From positions 60,235-113,368 of the forward strand of contig DMSQ01000027.1 in assembly GCA_003457135.1 (NCBI GenBank): 53,134 nucleotides of DNA. Reading direction: 5' to 3'. The stretch comes from Prolixibacteraceae bacterium. GTDB taxonomy: Bacteria; Bacteroidota; Bacteroidia; Bacteroidales; Prolixibacteraceae. Below the pieces are notes generated by a model that was not told the origin of the DNA, ran no database searches, and was given only the letters and a program-made list of their open reading frames with translations. The translations under genes and the position numbers were made by a program. This document shows positions 1 through 7,784 of the stretch, piece by piece; positions within the stretch are counted from its first letter, which is position 1; each line of letters opens with the position of its first letter.

Positions 1-1394
1 CCCTCTTTATCGTGGGCAGCATATTCACCGGCAAATACTTTTGGCCCTTTTCGGTCGTACGAATCGTAGCGCCCTGCATTTTTCAGGAACCAGTCCGGAC
101 TGCGGTAATAATGCTCATCAACAATCGGGACATTTAATTCGCGCATTTGCGACCACAAGTAGTCAAAATCCTGTCCATCAGGCGAAGGGCCAGAACCTCC
201 CACAAAGGCGATTTCAGGATGTTTTTCTTTCAGAATTTTCAGGAATATTTTTAAGCGATCAACATACTGAGTTCCCCACTGTTCGTTTCCGACCCCAACC
301 ATTTTCAGGTTGAACGGCGCCGGATGACCCATTTCGGAGCGTAGTTTTCCCCATTTGGTAGTAACTGCGCCATTAGCAAACTCAATTAAATCGAGTACAT
401 CCTGTATGTATGGATCAAGTGCATCAAGAGACACCAATTCGCAGGAGTTAAACTGGCAGGCCATACCGCAATTCAGGATTGGAAGCGGTTCGGCGCCAAT
501 ATCTTCGGCAAGTAAAAAGTATTCATAAAACCCAAGTCCATACGACTGAAAATAATCCGGGGCATTTTTATGTGCGAATTCAGTATTCCAGCGGTTGATG
601 TTGAGCTGGCGGTTTTCAACATTTCCAACTGTTTTCTTCCATTGATAGCGGGTTTCGAGTTCGTGGCCTTCCACAATGCAGCCACCGGGGAAGCGGATAA
701 ATCCTGGTTTCAGGTCGGCCAACTTCTGTACCAAATCGGCACGCAAGCCATTCTTTCGATTTTTCCAGGTATGTTCCGGAAAAAGAGAAACCATGTCTAT
801 TTCGAGTACACCCTTTCCTGAAAGCGTTACACGCAGTTTGGCTTTTGAATCGGTACCGGAACAGACAAATTTCGCCTTGTAACTTTTCCATTCTCCTGAA
901 AAGCCTTTCATTTCTGTTTTGCCGATCACCATTCCAGCTGAATCAAGCAATTCAATTTTCAACACCGAAGCGCCTTTACTTTGCCTCGCGAATACTGAAA
1001 ACAGATAATTCCCGCCAGTCTTAACTCCCATTCCGCGAAATCCTTCGTTTATCAGTCCCAGTTCTTTTCCCTGAAGTGATTCGAGCCGTAAAAAACGTGG
1101 ATTGTTTTCATTCTGACTATGAATGACCTGAAATTGTCCGGCATACTCTTCGCCCAGCTTTTTCCAACCCATCAGTGGTTTATAAAACTCGAACGAACGG
1201 TTTTTGACCAGTTCGGCATAAATACCGCCATCGGCAGCAAAATTAATATCTTCAAAAAACAAACCCCACATGGTTGGCTCAATCGGGGCAACCGGAGTAC
1301 CAGTTTTAACGATCAGCGTTTTAGGTTGAGCATTCAACCAGGCAATTCCGATTATCAGTATGCTGATCAGGAAAAAGGAGAATTTAAGTTTCAT
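1..1394 (-). CDS. GH51 alpha-L-arabinofuranosidase, C-terminus outside window
   Basis: Secreted or periplasmic glycosidase expected to remove arabinofuranosyl side chains from plant polysaccharides. The reading frame is open from an ATG at 1394 to the left edge, about 464 residues, and the C-terminal end lies outside the window. It starts with a signal peptide (MKLKFSFFLISILIIGIAW) followed by the typical family start PTMWGLFFEDINFAADGG and KNRSFEF. The acid/base motif GVGNEQWG is at about 274-300, and the second conserved Glu sits in FAGEYAAH at about 12-33. A carbohydrate-binding-like beta segment lies between residues 90 and 200. No SusC/SusD pair is visible here, so any polysaccharide-utilisation partners would be left of the window. 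The family call is firm; substrate specificity is inferred. Confidence 0.9.
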   Translation of the reverse strand, partial: MKLKFSFFLISILIIGIAWLNAQPKTLIVKTGTPVAPIEPTMWGLFFEDINFAADGGIYAELVKNRSFEFYKPLMGWKKLGEEYAGQFQVIHSQNENNPRFLRLESLQGKELGLINEGFRGMGVKTGGNYLFSVFARQSKGASVLKIELLDSAGMVIGKTEMKGFSGEWKSYKAKFVCSGTDSKAKLRVTLSGKGVLEIDMVSLFPEHTWKNRKNGLRADLVQKLADLKPGFIRFPGGCIVEGHELETRYQWKKTVGNVENRQLNINRWNTEFAHKNAPDYFQSYGLGFYEYFLLAEDIGAEPLPILNCGMACQFNSCELVSLDALDPYIQDVLDLIEFANGAVTTKWGKLRSEMGHPAPFNLKMVGVGNEQWGTQYVDRLKIFLKILKEKHPEIAFVGGSGPSPDGQDFDYLWSQMRELNVPIVDEHYYRSPDWFLKNAGRYDSYDRKGPKVFAGEYAAHDKE

Positions 1395-1427
1395 AATACG
1401 GTTCGATTTTCGGTCCATTGGTTCATA

Positions 1428-1435
1428 CAAATATA
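1428..1435 (-). promoter_or_regulatory. -7 promoter box for the GH51 gene
   Basis: On the minus strand this reads TATATTTG, an exact match to the Bacteroidota TAnnTTTG box, and lies 33 bases before the ATG at 1394. No clear TTTG is seen at the usual upstream distance, so the gene may need an activator. Confidence 0.45.
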
Positions 1436-1485
1436 ATGGTATATCATACGCTTAAACATGCCGCTGTAATACTTTTTACCCTGAA

Positions 1486-2832
1486 CTACAATTTCGATAT
1501 ACGCATTTCTACCCTTCTGTTTTTGGAACGATTTTCTCCCGTGTCGTTAGGGGCAACCGGGCGATCGGGACCAAATCCTATTGCAATAATTCTGCCTGGA
1601 TCAATTCCTTTGGTCAGGATATAGTCTTTACACGCTTTTACCCGGAGATACGATAAGGAGCGGTTGAAATTTGGCTCACCTTCCGATGAAGTATGACCTG
1701 AGAGTTCAATTTCTGCGTGAAGGTTATTTTGCAGGAAAGCAAGCACCTTGTCCAGTTCAATTTTTGATTCATTTTTCAGATCAGCCTTACCCAGATCAAA
1801 CAGGATGTTATTTAAACGGATTGTTTCACCTACTGATATTTTTCTGTTTCCAAACTCTGTAGTATTTTTCCCTTTTTCCAGATAAATAATTACTTCAGGA
1901 TTCATGTCTCCTGCGCCAATATCCGCAGCAGACATGGCATCAGCATAACCCGGGAACGAAGCGCTGACGAGTTCGAATCCGGCAGGCACATCACGAAATC
2001 CAAATACTCCCATCGAATCAGTTATAGTTGAAAGGTTGTTTGCAAGTTTTACTTTCACCCCGGCAAGAGGGTTATCAGTGTCTTTCTCCAGAACTTTCCC
2101 CTGAATGTCGCCTTTACAGGTATTCTCCCATTTTCGGTTTACCAGCAGTCGGATAAAATCAAGGGCAAAGCCATCGGCAGCGCCGGTACTTTCATCAATT
2201 TTGAGACTGAAGGAATTATTGGTTGCCAGGGCATTGAAAAACTCTTCCGTCAAAGGAATTGACAAAAGTTTTCCGACCGGACCGGTTTGGTCTATGGCAT
2301 TCAGCAGCTTTTCTCCTTCGGCAAACCGGGTTCCATTGACGAAAAGTTGAAACTTTGAACATAGTTGAGGCGCCTGAAAATCATCAATAAATAGTTGGAG
2401 ATAAGCATTCTGTATGATTGAACCATGTAGTACCCCGGTAGGAATAGTCCAGGTTACCGGCTGAGACAGTTGAGGGTGATAACTAGCGGAATAGCCATCA
2501 CCGCCGCAATCGTGCAAGGCTTCGGGCTTGAACCTTGACGACAGCAAAATGCGGTCAAAACCGGGAATATCCTCATTGCGGGCATCCCAGGGAAAGGTGT
2601 GCGGGTCAGTCATACGACCACAAAACGGATCAAACCCTTCGGGCCAGCCAAAACCGAGATTGTCAACATCGCCGAGACGAATAATAAAATCAGCATCAGA
2701 AGAATTCTTTATGGAGACCTGTTGGCTTGTCCAATTAAGATCGGTTGAAACGTTATTTACCTGAGCCTTCAATTGAAGTATTCCATGCATCAGGAAGGCA
2801 CAAAAAAGTTGAACTACTAATTTTGTTTTCAT
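1486..2832 (-). CDS. OmpA-family envelope protein with carboxypeptidase-regulatory-like domain
   Basis: About 448 residues. The start is placed at the ATG at 2832 because MKTKLVVQLFCAFLMHGI then forms a signal peptide ending near KAQ; an in-frame ATG at 2865 would add 11 charged residues in front. The N-terminal 230 residues are an unassigned beta-rich region with several Cys and aromatic residues. Next comes a carboxypeptidase-regulatory-like segment (GDIQGKVLEKDTDNPLAGVKV to about residue 310). The C-terminal 110 residues are an OmpA peptidoglycan-binding domain, seen in NNILFDLGKADL, ELSGHTSSEGEPNFNRSLS and NRSKNRRVEMRI. It probably anchors an exposed module to peptidoglycan. The N-terminal domain was not recognised. 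The gene is monocistronic as far as can be seen. Confidence 0.8.
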   Translation of the reverse strand: MKTKLVVQLFCAFLMHGILQLKAQVNNVSTDLNWTSQQVSIKNSSDADFIIRLGDVDNLGFGWPEGFDPFCGRMTDPHTFPWDARNEDIPGFDRILLSSRFKPEALHDCGGDGYSASYHPQLSQPVTWTIPTGVLHGSIIQNAYLQLFIDDFQAPQLCSKFQLFVNGTRFAEGEKLLNAIDQTGPVGKLLSIPLTEEFFNALATNNSFSLKIDESTGAADGFALDFIRLLVNRKWENTCKGDIQGKVLEKDTDNPLAGVKVKLANNLSTITDSMGVFGFRDVPAGFELVSASFPGYADAMSAADIGAGDMNPEVIIYLEKGKNTTEFGNRKISVGETIRLNNILFDLGKADLKNESKIELDKVLAFLQNNLHAEIELSGHTSSEGEPNFNRSLSYLRVKACKDYILTKGIDPGRIIAIGFGPDRPVAPNDTGENRSKNRRVEMRISKL

Positions 2833-3093
2833 ACGCTTGAGTTTAATTTGACTTTTAGCTTTCATCTAACAACCTATTAACTACGATATAGTTTTTACCA
2901 TTGTTTCATCCATGTAAACTTTCAATATCAATTACTTATCAACGCATGAGATTATTTCAGGCCTGAGCTGATCACGGGAATTATTTTTATCAGATAGCGA
3001 TTTTACAGTTGCAGAAAATATTTTTGAAAATCGCTCTTTCATGCGGTAATAACACTGTTTACCTTGAAAAACGGGTCGTTCACAGAAAATAAT

Positions 3094-3123
3094 TTTGTGT
3101 AGGGATTCTATTTTTTAAGTTTG
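3094..3123 (+). promoter_or_regulatory. Promoter with no protein gene downstream
   Basis: TTTG at 3094-3097, an 18-base spacer, then TAAGTTTG at 3116-3123. Both elements fit the Bacteroidota consensus. There is no plus-strand coding region until 4405, and a terminator lies about 110 bases downstream, so it seems to drive a short RNA. Confidence 0.5.
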
Positions 3124-3127
3124 GTTC

Positions 3128-3263
3128 AGGAAACACATAACGCGATTTTTTTCATGTAAAGAATTAAACAGCATTAATTTCATTCATTCAACGGTATGTG
3201 TTAACGCCTTGCATATTGTTGTTAAGGTATTTAAGCCATCGAATCCCCCTTCGGTGGCTTTTT
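3128..3263 (+). ncRNA. Candidate small RNA between two minus-strand genes
   Basis: A transcript from the promoter at 3094-3123 to the terminator at 3233-3263 would be about 135 nt. It has no convincing reading frame. It can fold: AACACATA near 3131-3140 is complementary to TATGTGTT near 3194-3203, TTAAC/GTTAA arms enclose the segment near 3202-3228, and the 3' end is the terminator hairpin. No known RNA family was recognised. The rest of the 2833-3403 gap shows nothing else except the minus-strand terminator at 3301-3332. Existence is inferred from promoter plus terminator only. Confidence 0.35.
3233..3263 (+). terminator. Rho-independent terminator of the candidate small RNA
   Basis: An 11-bp stem (AAGCCATCGAA with TTCGGTGGCTT, one G-U pair) around a TCCCCC loop, followed directly by a short T run. 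The T run is on the plus strand, which supports plus-strand transcription. Confidence 0.6.
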
Positions 3264-3300
3264 GATATGAATTGCGCCGAATGACCAACAAATAACTCCA

Positions 3301-3332
3301 AAAAAAACGGCCGGAATAAATCCCGGCCGTTT
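3301..3332 (-). terminator. Terminator of the polyproline-protein gene
   Basis: Perfect 10-bp inverted repeat AAACGGCCGG / CCGGCCGTTT with an 8-base loop. On the minus strand it ends in seven or more T, 72 bases after the stop of the gene at 3404-4264. Confidence 0.8.
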
Positions 3333-3403
3333 CTGCTGTTTAATTGTTTTCCCTGATAAGCCAAAAATTAGCAGCTTACTTTCTTTGCACACAATTAGAT
3401 AAA

Positions 3404-4264
3404 CTATTTTTTTTCTTTTGACCCGACTTCCACTTTAATTTCCTTACCCTCTTTTCCGTCAACTTTAACTTTCTTTTCAATAACCTTGATGTTTTGGTCC
3501 CCATCGTTAAATTCCCTGATCATTCCAGGAGCGGGCGGTGGAGGTGGAGGAGGAGGAGGCATCAGTTGGCTATCGAACTTATAGTCAAACGACATATTTT
3601 CAGGACCATCCGATTTTTTTCGGATAATCTCAATTTTTTCGCGGCCACCACTCATTTCTTTTTTCCGGTACGAAATGATATTGGGATCATTCAAATTGAT
3701 GATTTGTCCGGAATGCTGCATTTTCATCATTTTCATGTGAGGTAGAGGCGGAACAGGTGGGATCGGTGGAAAATGCTTCATATCTGAATCATTAAAATAG
3801 ATCATATGATCTTGGTTTCCGTCTTTGATCATTTTTCTTATTACAATCTTTTTTCCAACCGAATCACAATCTTCAGTAATCAATTCCAAATCATTATCCG
3901 AATCCATATGCCAGATCATCGGTTCACCTGCTTTTCCACCTTTGTTTTTGATAATCATTACTTTTTCCTTTCCGTCTTTGTGGTCAACTTTTACATCAAA
4001 TTGCTGCATTTTATCAAATCCTGATGGATTAACTTTTTTGAAGTGTTTGGGTGGATTTATAGTATCTCCGTTCCATACAAAAACATCGTTATTGGTAAAA
4101 ATGGTATCGAGTTCCAGTTTTTTACCATTTTCAATTTTCATCATTTTAATATGACGGGACGTTTTTTTCTCTTTTGGTTCGTTCCCTTTTTGGGCAGAAG
4201 CTGTGGAAGATAACAATAATGCAGTCAAACCAGCCATTAGGATGAAAGTCAAATAGTTTTTCAT
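3404..4264 (-). CDS. Secreted Lys/Met-rich protein with polyproline run, function unknown
   Basis: 286 residues. The N-terminus MKNYLTFILMAGLTALLLSS ending in ASAQ is a clear signal peptide, so the mature protein is periplasmic or outer-membrane associated. The mature part is very rich in Lys, Asp and Met, with repeated beta-like segments such as EKVMIIKNKGG, KIVIRKMIKDG, EKIEIIRKK and IKVIEKKVKV. It has two proline-rich spots: PPIPPVPPLPHMKMMKM, and a run of nine prolines at about residues 236-244. No known family was recognised. It is divergent to a histidine kinase gene whose sensor part also carries an eight-proline run, with a 140-base shared control region. A role as regulator or target of that two-component system is an inference. 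Confidence 0.75.
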   Translation of the reverse strand: MKNYLTFILMAGLTALLLSSTASAQKGNEPKEKKTSRHIKMMKIENGKKLELDTIFTNNDVFVWNGDTINPPKHFKKVNPSGFDKMQQFDVKVDHKDGKEKVMIIKNKGGKAGEPMIWHMDSDNDLELITEDCDSVGKKIVIRKMIKDGNQDHMIYFNDSDMKHFPPIPPVPPLPHMKMMKMQHSGQIINLNDPNIISYRKKEMSGGREKIEIIRKKSDGPENMSFDYKFDSQLMPPPPPPPPPAPGMIREFNDGDQNIKVIEKKVKVDGKEGKEIKVEVGSKEKK

Positions 4265-4296
4265 GGTTGTATAGTTTTAATGAATAAATTCTGAAA

Positions 4297-4324
4297 CAAA
4301 GATACGGCAGATGCAGCAGAACAA
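4297..4324 (-). promoter_or_regulatory. Promoter of the polyproline-protein gene
   Basis: On the minus strand: TTG (4324-4322), 17 bases, TATCTTTG (4304-4297). The predicted RNA start is about 25-30 bases before the ATG at 4264. The phased repeats at 4328-4366 lie immediately upstream, where an activator would bind. Confidence 0.65.
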
Positions 4325-4327
4325 TGA

Positions 4328-4366
4328 GTTAAAGCCCGGTTAAAGTCTGTTAACAAAAAGTTAAAG
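4328..4366 (+). promoter_or_regulatory. Four phased GTTAAAG-like repeats, candidate response-regulator operator
   Basis: GTTAAAG at 4328-4334, 4339-4345 and 4360-4366, and GTTAACA at 4349-4355. Start-to-start distances are 11, 10 and 11 bases, about one DNA turn each. Regulators of the OmpR/PhoB family bind direct repeats with this spacing. The block sits just upstream of the promoters of both divergent genes, and an OmpR-family regulator is encoded at 6274-6963. The binding protein is an inference. Confidence 0.55.
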
Positions 4367-4391
4367 TCCTGTCAGCGCCGCATTTAATGAT

Positions 4392-4399
4392 TATCTTTG
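4392..4399 (+). promoter_or_regulatory. -7 box directly before the sensor kinase start
   Basis: TATCTTTG ends five bases before the ATG at 4405, so the mRNA would have almost no leader. No TTTG or TTG is found about 20 bases upstream, which fits dependence on an activator bound to the repeats at 4328-4366. Confidence 0.5.
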
Positions 4400-4404
4400 A
4401 TGCC

Positions 4405-6054
4405 ATGAACAAAAAAGTAATCACCGGACTTATCACTTTAATGGGCATTTCGATACTTGGGATTATCGTCATTCAGCTCATCTGGATGAATAACGCCATC
4501 CGGGTCAGGAATGAACTGTTCGACCGAAGTGTAAATGAAGCCCTGAACAGCACCACCAACCGGCTCGAAACGATGCAGGATTTCAGGATGATTAATCATT
4601 TTTCGTTTGGCGATTCCATGCAATTTAAAAGTTTGATGCCGCCACCGCCACCGCCACCACCTGTTTTTGTTGGCAAAATACCAAAACGTGTGGTCATTCC
4701 TAAAAAAAACCGGGATGCTTCGCAAAGGAATATAGAGATGATTGTTAAAGCTGGTAAAAGTAAAAATGGATTTCAGTATCGGATTTCCACCAAAACCGAC
4801 AGCCTTCATCCGGGTGGTGATGTCATTTATATAACCGATAGTGTAGTCCGAAACCTTGGTTCGGTATATGAGCACGGGCTTAATAAATTTGATTCAGTTG
4901 TCGGGCAGTATGATGAATGGACCGATTCTACTGACCAGATTAAACATCGAATAGAAATTAAAACCCACAAACTGAAGAGAATTGCCAATAAGGTTGTTCA
5001 GGAGATTTCAACCTGGGAGGAAGATGTTCCGATTGATCGGGTAAATGAAGTATTAAAAAAAGAACTTGAAAACCGGAACATTCCCATTCCATTCGAAACC
5101 GGAATCATCAAAGATTCGCTCATTTCATCGAAAACGGAGAAAGCTGATTCAGTCCTTCTGACCAAAAGTAATTACAATGTCAATTTGTTCCCGAACGACA
5201 TCTTTCAGAAAAACATCCGGCTTTCGGTTTATTTTCCAGAGAAAGAATCGTTCATTTATAAAACGCTGAACTGGTTGCTTCTCATTTCGCTGATCTTTTC
5301 AATCATCGTTCTGGTTACTTTTGCAGTCAGTATATACTTTATCCTGAAGCAAAAGAAGATTTCGGAAATGAAGTCGGATTTTATCAACAACATGACCCAC
5401 GAATTTAAAACACCCATTGCAACCATATCGGTGGCCGCCGACTCGATTACCAATCAAAAAATTATTGAAAATCCTGAGCGGATCAGGTATTTCATTGAAA
5501 TGATCAAAAAAGAAAATGTCCGGATGAACCGTCAGGTAGAAGATATCCTGAGCATCGCCCGTCTCGATAAGAAGGATTTTGAATTTAAATGGGAGGCTTT
5601 CAACCTGCACGAGGTCATTGAAGATGCCATTCAAAGCATCGTGCTTCAGGTGGAGAAAAAAGGCGGGACCATTATCAGCGATCTTAAAGCTGCAAACCCG
5701 GTTGCAACAACCGATCCGAGTCATTTTGCAAACCTGATATACAACCTGCTCGATAATGCCAACAAATATTCGCTTAATGCTCCCGAGATTAGAATTTCGA
5801 GTAGCAATACTTCAAAAGGCGTACTAATAGCAGTTGAGGACAAAGGTATTGGAATGACTAAAGCTGTTCAGGGACGCATCTTCGAACGGTTTTACCGCCA
5901 AACCAGCGGAAATATTCACAATGTTAAAGGCTTCGGATTGGGACTTAGTTATGTGAAAGCGGTGCTGGAAGCCAATCGTGGAAGCATTAATGTTCATAGT
6001 GAACCTGGCCGGGGAAGCAAGTTTGAGGTATTTATTCCTTTTATTAGGGAATAG
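4405..6054 (+). CDS. Membrane sensor histidine kinase with polyproline run in its periplasmic domain
   Basis: 549 residues from the ATG at 4405 (MNKKVITGLITLMG). The earlier in-frame ATG at 4387 would lie upstream of the -7 box at 4392-4399, so it is less likely. Order: membrane segment at about residues 6-24; a periplasmic sensor domain to about 288 with MPPPPPPPP at about 77-85; a second membrane segment at about 289-313; HisKA with the phospho-acceptor His in NNMTHEFKTP (about 332); and a HATPase with NLLDNANKYS (about 446), DKGIGM and GFGLGLSYVKAV. It phosphorylates a partner regulator, almost certainly the one at 6274-6963. Signal unknown. The shared proline runs with the divergent secreted protein suggest that the two proteins are linked. 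Confidence 0.92.
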   Translation: MNKKVITGLITLMGISILGIIVIQLIWMNNAIRVRNELFDRSVNEALNSTTNRLETMQDFRMINHFSFGDSMQFKSLMPPPPPPPPVFVGKIPKRVVIPKKNRDASQRNIEMIVKAGKSKNGFQYRISTKTDSLHPGGDVIYITDSVVRNLGSVYEHGLNKFDSVVGQYDEWTDSTDQIKHRIEIKTHKLKRIANKVVQEISTWEEDVPIDRVNEVLKKELENRNIPIPFETGIIKDSLISSKTEKADSVLLTKSNYNVNLFPNDIFQKNIRLSVYFPEKESFIYKTLNWLLLISLIFSIIVLVTFAVSIYFILKQKKISEMKSDFINNMTHEFKTPIATISVAADSITNQKIIENPERIRYFIEMIKKENVRMNRQVEDILSIARLDKKDFEFKWEAFNLHEVIEDAIQSIVLQVEKKGGTIISDLKAANPVATTDPSHFANLIYNLLDNANKYSLNAPEIRISSSNTSKGVLIAVEDKGIGMTKAVQGRIFERFYRQTSGNIHNVKGFGLGLSYVKAVLEANRGSINVHSEPGRGSKFEVFIPFIRE

Positions 6055-6088
6055 AGCCCCCTTCTAATTCCCCCAAAGTGGGGGAAGG
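6055..6088 (+). repeat. GC-rich palindromic repeat, intergenic copy
   Basis: Core TTCCCCC AAAGT GGGGGAA (6068-6086) with the left outer arm AGCCCCCTT before it. It belongs to the same family as copies at 32572-32594, three sites inside valS, 35859-35887 and 52077-52108. It directly follows the kinase stop and could act as a weak terminator. Confidence 0.6.
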
Positions 6089-6247
6089 TTTTGGGCGATA
6101 GATATTTAGATTGTTCTTTCAAAGCACCAGAGGTGAGAAATATTTATAGTAAAAATTGTGAATGAGGAAAATCGTACGCGTAGAGAAGATGAACAAAGCT
6201 TTGCACTAATTTCGAACGAAATAGAATCAACGCTCAAAAAAGTAAGT

Positions 6248-6255
6248 TACCTTTG
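6248..6255 (+). promoter_or_regulatory. -7 box of the response regulator gene
   Basis: TACCTTTG, 18 bases before the ATG at 6274. No clear upstream TTTG at normal distance. It indicates that the regulator has its own promoter, separate from the kinase gene 219 bases upstream. Confidence 0.45.
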
Positions 6256-6273
6256 AAATTGTAATAACTGACA

Positions 6274-6963
6274 ATGAACCAAAAGCCTCAAATATTTCTG
6301 GTCGAAGACGATCTCAGCTTTGGGGCAGTCCTTAAATCATACCTCGAAATCAGCGATTTTGATGTGGTTTGGGTGGATGATGGCCAGCAAGCCCTCCATC
6401 AATTCAAAAAAGCAAGTTTTAATATTTGCATATTAGATGTGATGCTGCCCAATGTCGACGGATTCACCATTGCCACGGAAATCCGAAAATTAAATACCGA
6501 AATACCGATTTTTTTTCTCACTGCTAAAAATATGCGGGAAGATGTCTTAAAAGGCTACCGAATTGGCGCCGATGATTACATCACCAAACCTTTTGATACC
6601 GAAGTCCTGATTTTTAAACTCAAAGCAATTCTAAAAAGACAGCCAGGCAGTGTGGTAAAAGAATCTGGCGTTTACCAAATTGGAAGCTATTTCTTTGATT
6701 TTAAACTTCGTACGCTCGAACATGACGGTTCGAAACAAAAACTATCCCCCAAAGAAGCAGAGTTGCTTAAAATGTTGTGCGACAACCTGAATGAATTACT
6801 TCCGCGCGAAATTGCACTCAAAAAAATATGGGGCGACGATGGCTATTTCACCGCCAGAAGCATGGATGTTTACCTTACCAAAATCCGAAAACTGTTTACG
6901 GAAGATGCATCCATCGAAATCCGTAACATTCATGGAAGTGGATTTATGCTTGAAATAAAATAA
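6274..6963 (+). CDS. OmpR/PhoB-family response regulator
   Basis: 229 residues. Receiver domain at residues 5-120 with the acidic pair D12/D13, phospho-acceptor D55 in CILDVMLP, T83 and K105 in DYITKPF. The C-terminal winged-helix DNA-binding domain (about 135-229) shows LSPKEAELLKMLCDN and the end IRNIHGSGFMLE. It is the likely partner of the kinase at 4405-6054 and the likely binder of the phased repeats at 4328-4366. It resembles RprY-type regulators of Bacteroides, but orthology cannot be settled by eye. The 47 bases to the next gene contain no obvious terminator. Confidence 0.93.
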   Translation: MNQKPQIFLVEDDLSFGAVLKSYLEISDFDVVWVDDGQQALHQFKKASFNICILDVMLPNVDGFTIATEIRKLNTEIPIFFLTAKNMREDVLKGYRIGADDYITKPFDTEVLIFKLKAILKRQPGSVVKESGVYQIGSYFFDFKLRTLEHDGSKQKLSPKEAELLKMLCDNLNELLPREIALKKIWGDDGYFTARSMDVYLTKIRKLFTEDASIEIRNIHGSGFMLEIK

Positions 6964-7010
6964 ATGAAAGTCAATTTATGTTTTTTATGTAATTTTGAAG
7001 AAAAAAGAAC

Positions 7011-7319
7011 ATGCAGGAAATTCTTGAAAACAAGAAAGAAGTTTTGAAAGTGATTTGCAAAACTCTAAAAGTACAACGATTGTATGCTTTTGGATCAGTT
7101 GTCACTGAAAAATTTGGAGAGGATAGTGATATTGACTTTTTATTTTCGTTTGCAGATAATCTGACTGTTGAAGAATATACCAACAATTATTTCTCGCTTC
7201 AATATAGATTGCGCGAAGTTTTTAACAGGGAAATTGACCTGATTACTGAAAGGACCTTGTCAAATCCATATTTCATTGATAGTATAAATGAAACCAAAGA
7301 ATTGATTTATGAAGCGTGA
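7011..7319 (+). CDS. mntA: MntA-type nucleotidyltransferase antitoxin
   Basis: 102 residues with the minimal nucleotidyltransferase signature: G28-S29 in YAFGSVV, then D40 and D42 in EDSDIDFLF, and a third acidic site in REIDLIT. Its last 11 bases overlap the start of the HEPN gene, which is the usual arrangement. In characterised pairs MntA neutralises HepT by adding AMP units to the Tyr of the HEPN RX4HXY motif. The family and pairing are clear; neutralisation here is inferred from those systems. Confidence 0.85.
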   Translation: MQEILENKKEVLKVICKTLKVQRLYAFGSVVTEKFGEDSDIDFLFSFADNLTVEEYTNNYFSLQYRLREVFNREIDLITERTLSNPYFIDSINETKELIYEA

Positions 7320-7647
7320 AGTAAAAAAATACCTTTATGATATCCGGACTTCAATTGATTCAATCAATTCTTACCTTGGTGAAAACAGGAATTTCTTTGA
7401 ATATCAGAATAATAAATTGCTGCGAAGAGGAATAGAAAGAGAACTGGAGATCATTGGAGAAGCTATGGTCAGGATAATAAAGTTAGCACCTGATTTGCAA
7501 ATTGAAAATGCGAGACAAATTATAGATACCCGAAATTGGGTAATTCATGGTTACGACAAAGTGGATGATGTTGTTGTCTGGGGAATTATATCGAATCATT
7601 TACCAAATTTAAAAATAGAGATTGATCATTATCTGGATCAGGAATAA
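7309..7647 (+). CDS. hepT: HepT-type HEPN ribonuclease toxin
   Basis: 112 residues, all-alpha HEPN family (often labelled DUF86). The active-site motif RX4HXY is intact: R75, H80 and Y82 in RNWVIHGY. The length is normal. Such proteins cut RNA when they are not modified by MntA. It overlaps mntA by 11 bases and the pair is followed by about 100 bases without a gene before the nadB promoter. Confidence 0.87.
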   Translation: MKREVKKYLYDIRTSIDSINSYLGENRNFFEYQNNKLLRRGIERELEIIGEAMVRIIKLAPDLQIENARQIIDTRNWVIHGYDKVDDVVVWGIISNHLPNLKIEIDHYLDQE

Positions 7648-7749
7648 AAGAATCTGCCTGCATCATTTATATCACCCTTCAGAATTAAGAAACAGTCGTC
7701 CAAATTAAACTAATTGTACAAAGGTCACACTCCTGTTGTTCAGATTTTA

Positions 7750-7757
7750 TACCTTTG
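7750..7757 (+). promoter_or_regulatory. -7 box before nadB
   Basis: TACCTTTG, 28 bases before the nadB ATG. No good upstream TTTG is seen. It probably starts the nadB-nadC-coaX transcript. Confidence 0.45.
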
Positions 7758-7784
7758 CGCGCTCCCGGGAAATTTTATCTGTAA

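Noticed and set aside
1..2832. A complete polysaccharide-utilisation locus around the GH51 gene
   Set aside because: No SusC/SusD-like, sensor or further glycosidase gene is seen in the window next to it; only the single GH51 gene can be supported.
3233..3263. Decayed tRNA 3' end (it contains a TCGAATCCCCC-like stretch)
   Set aside because: The arms pair perfectly as a single hairpin followed by T; no D or anticodon arm is found upstream.
5299..5724. Long minus-strand reading frame inside the kinase gene
   Set aside because: It is antisense to conserved HisKA/HATPase coding sequence and shows no protein-like features of its own.
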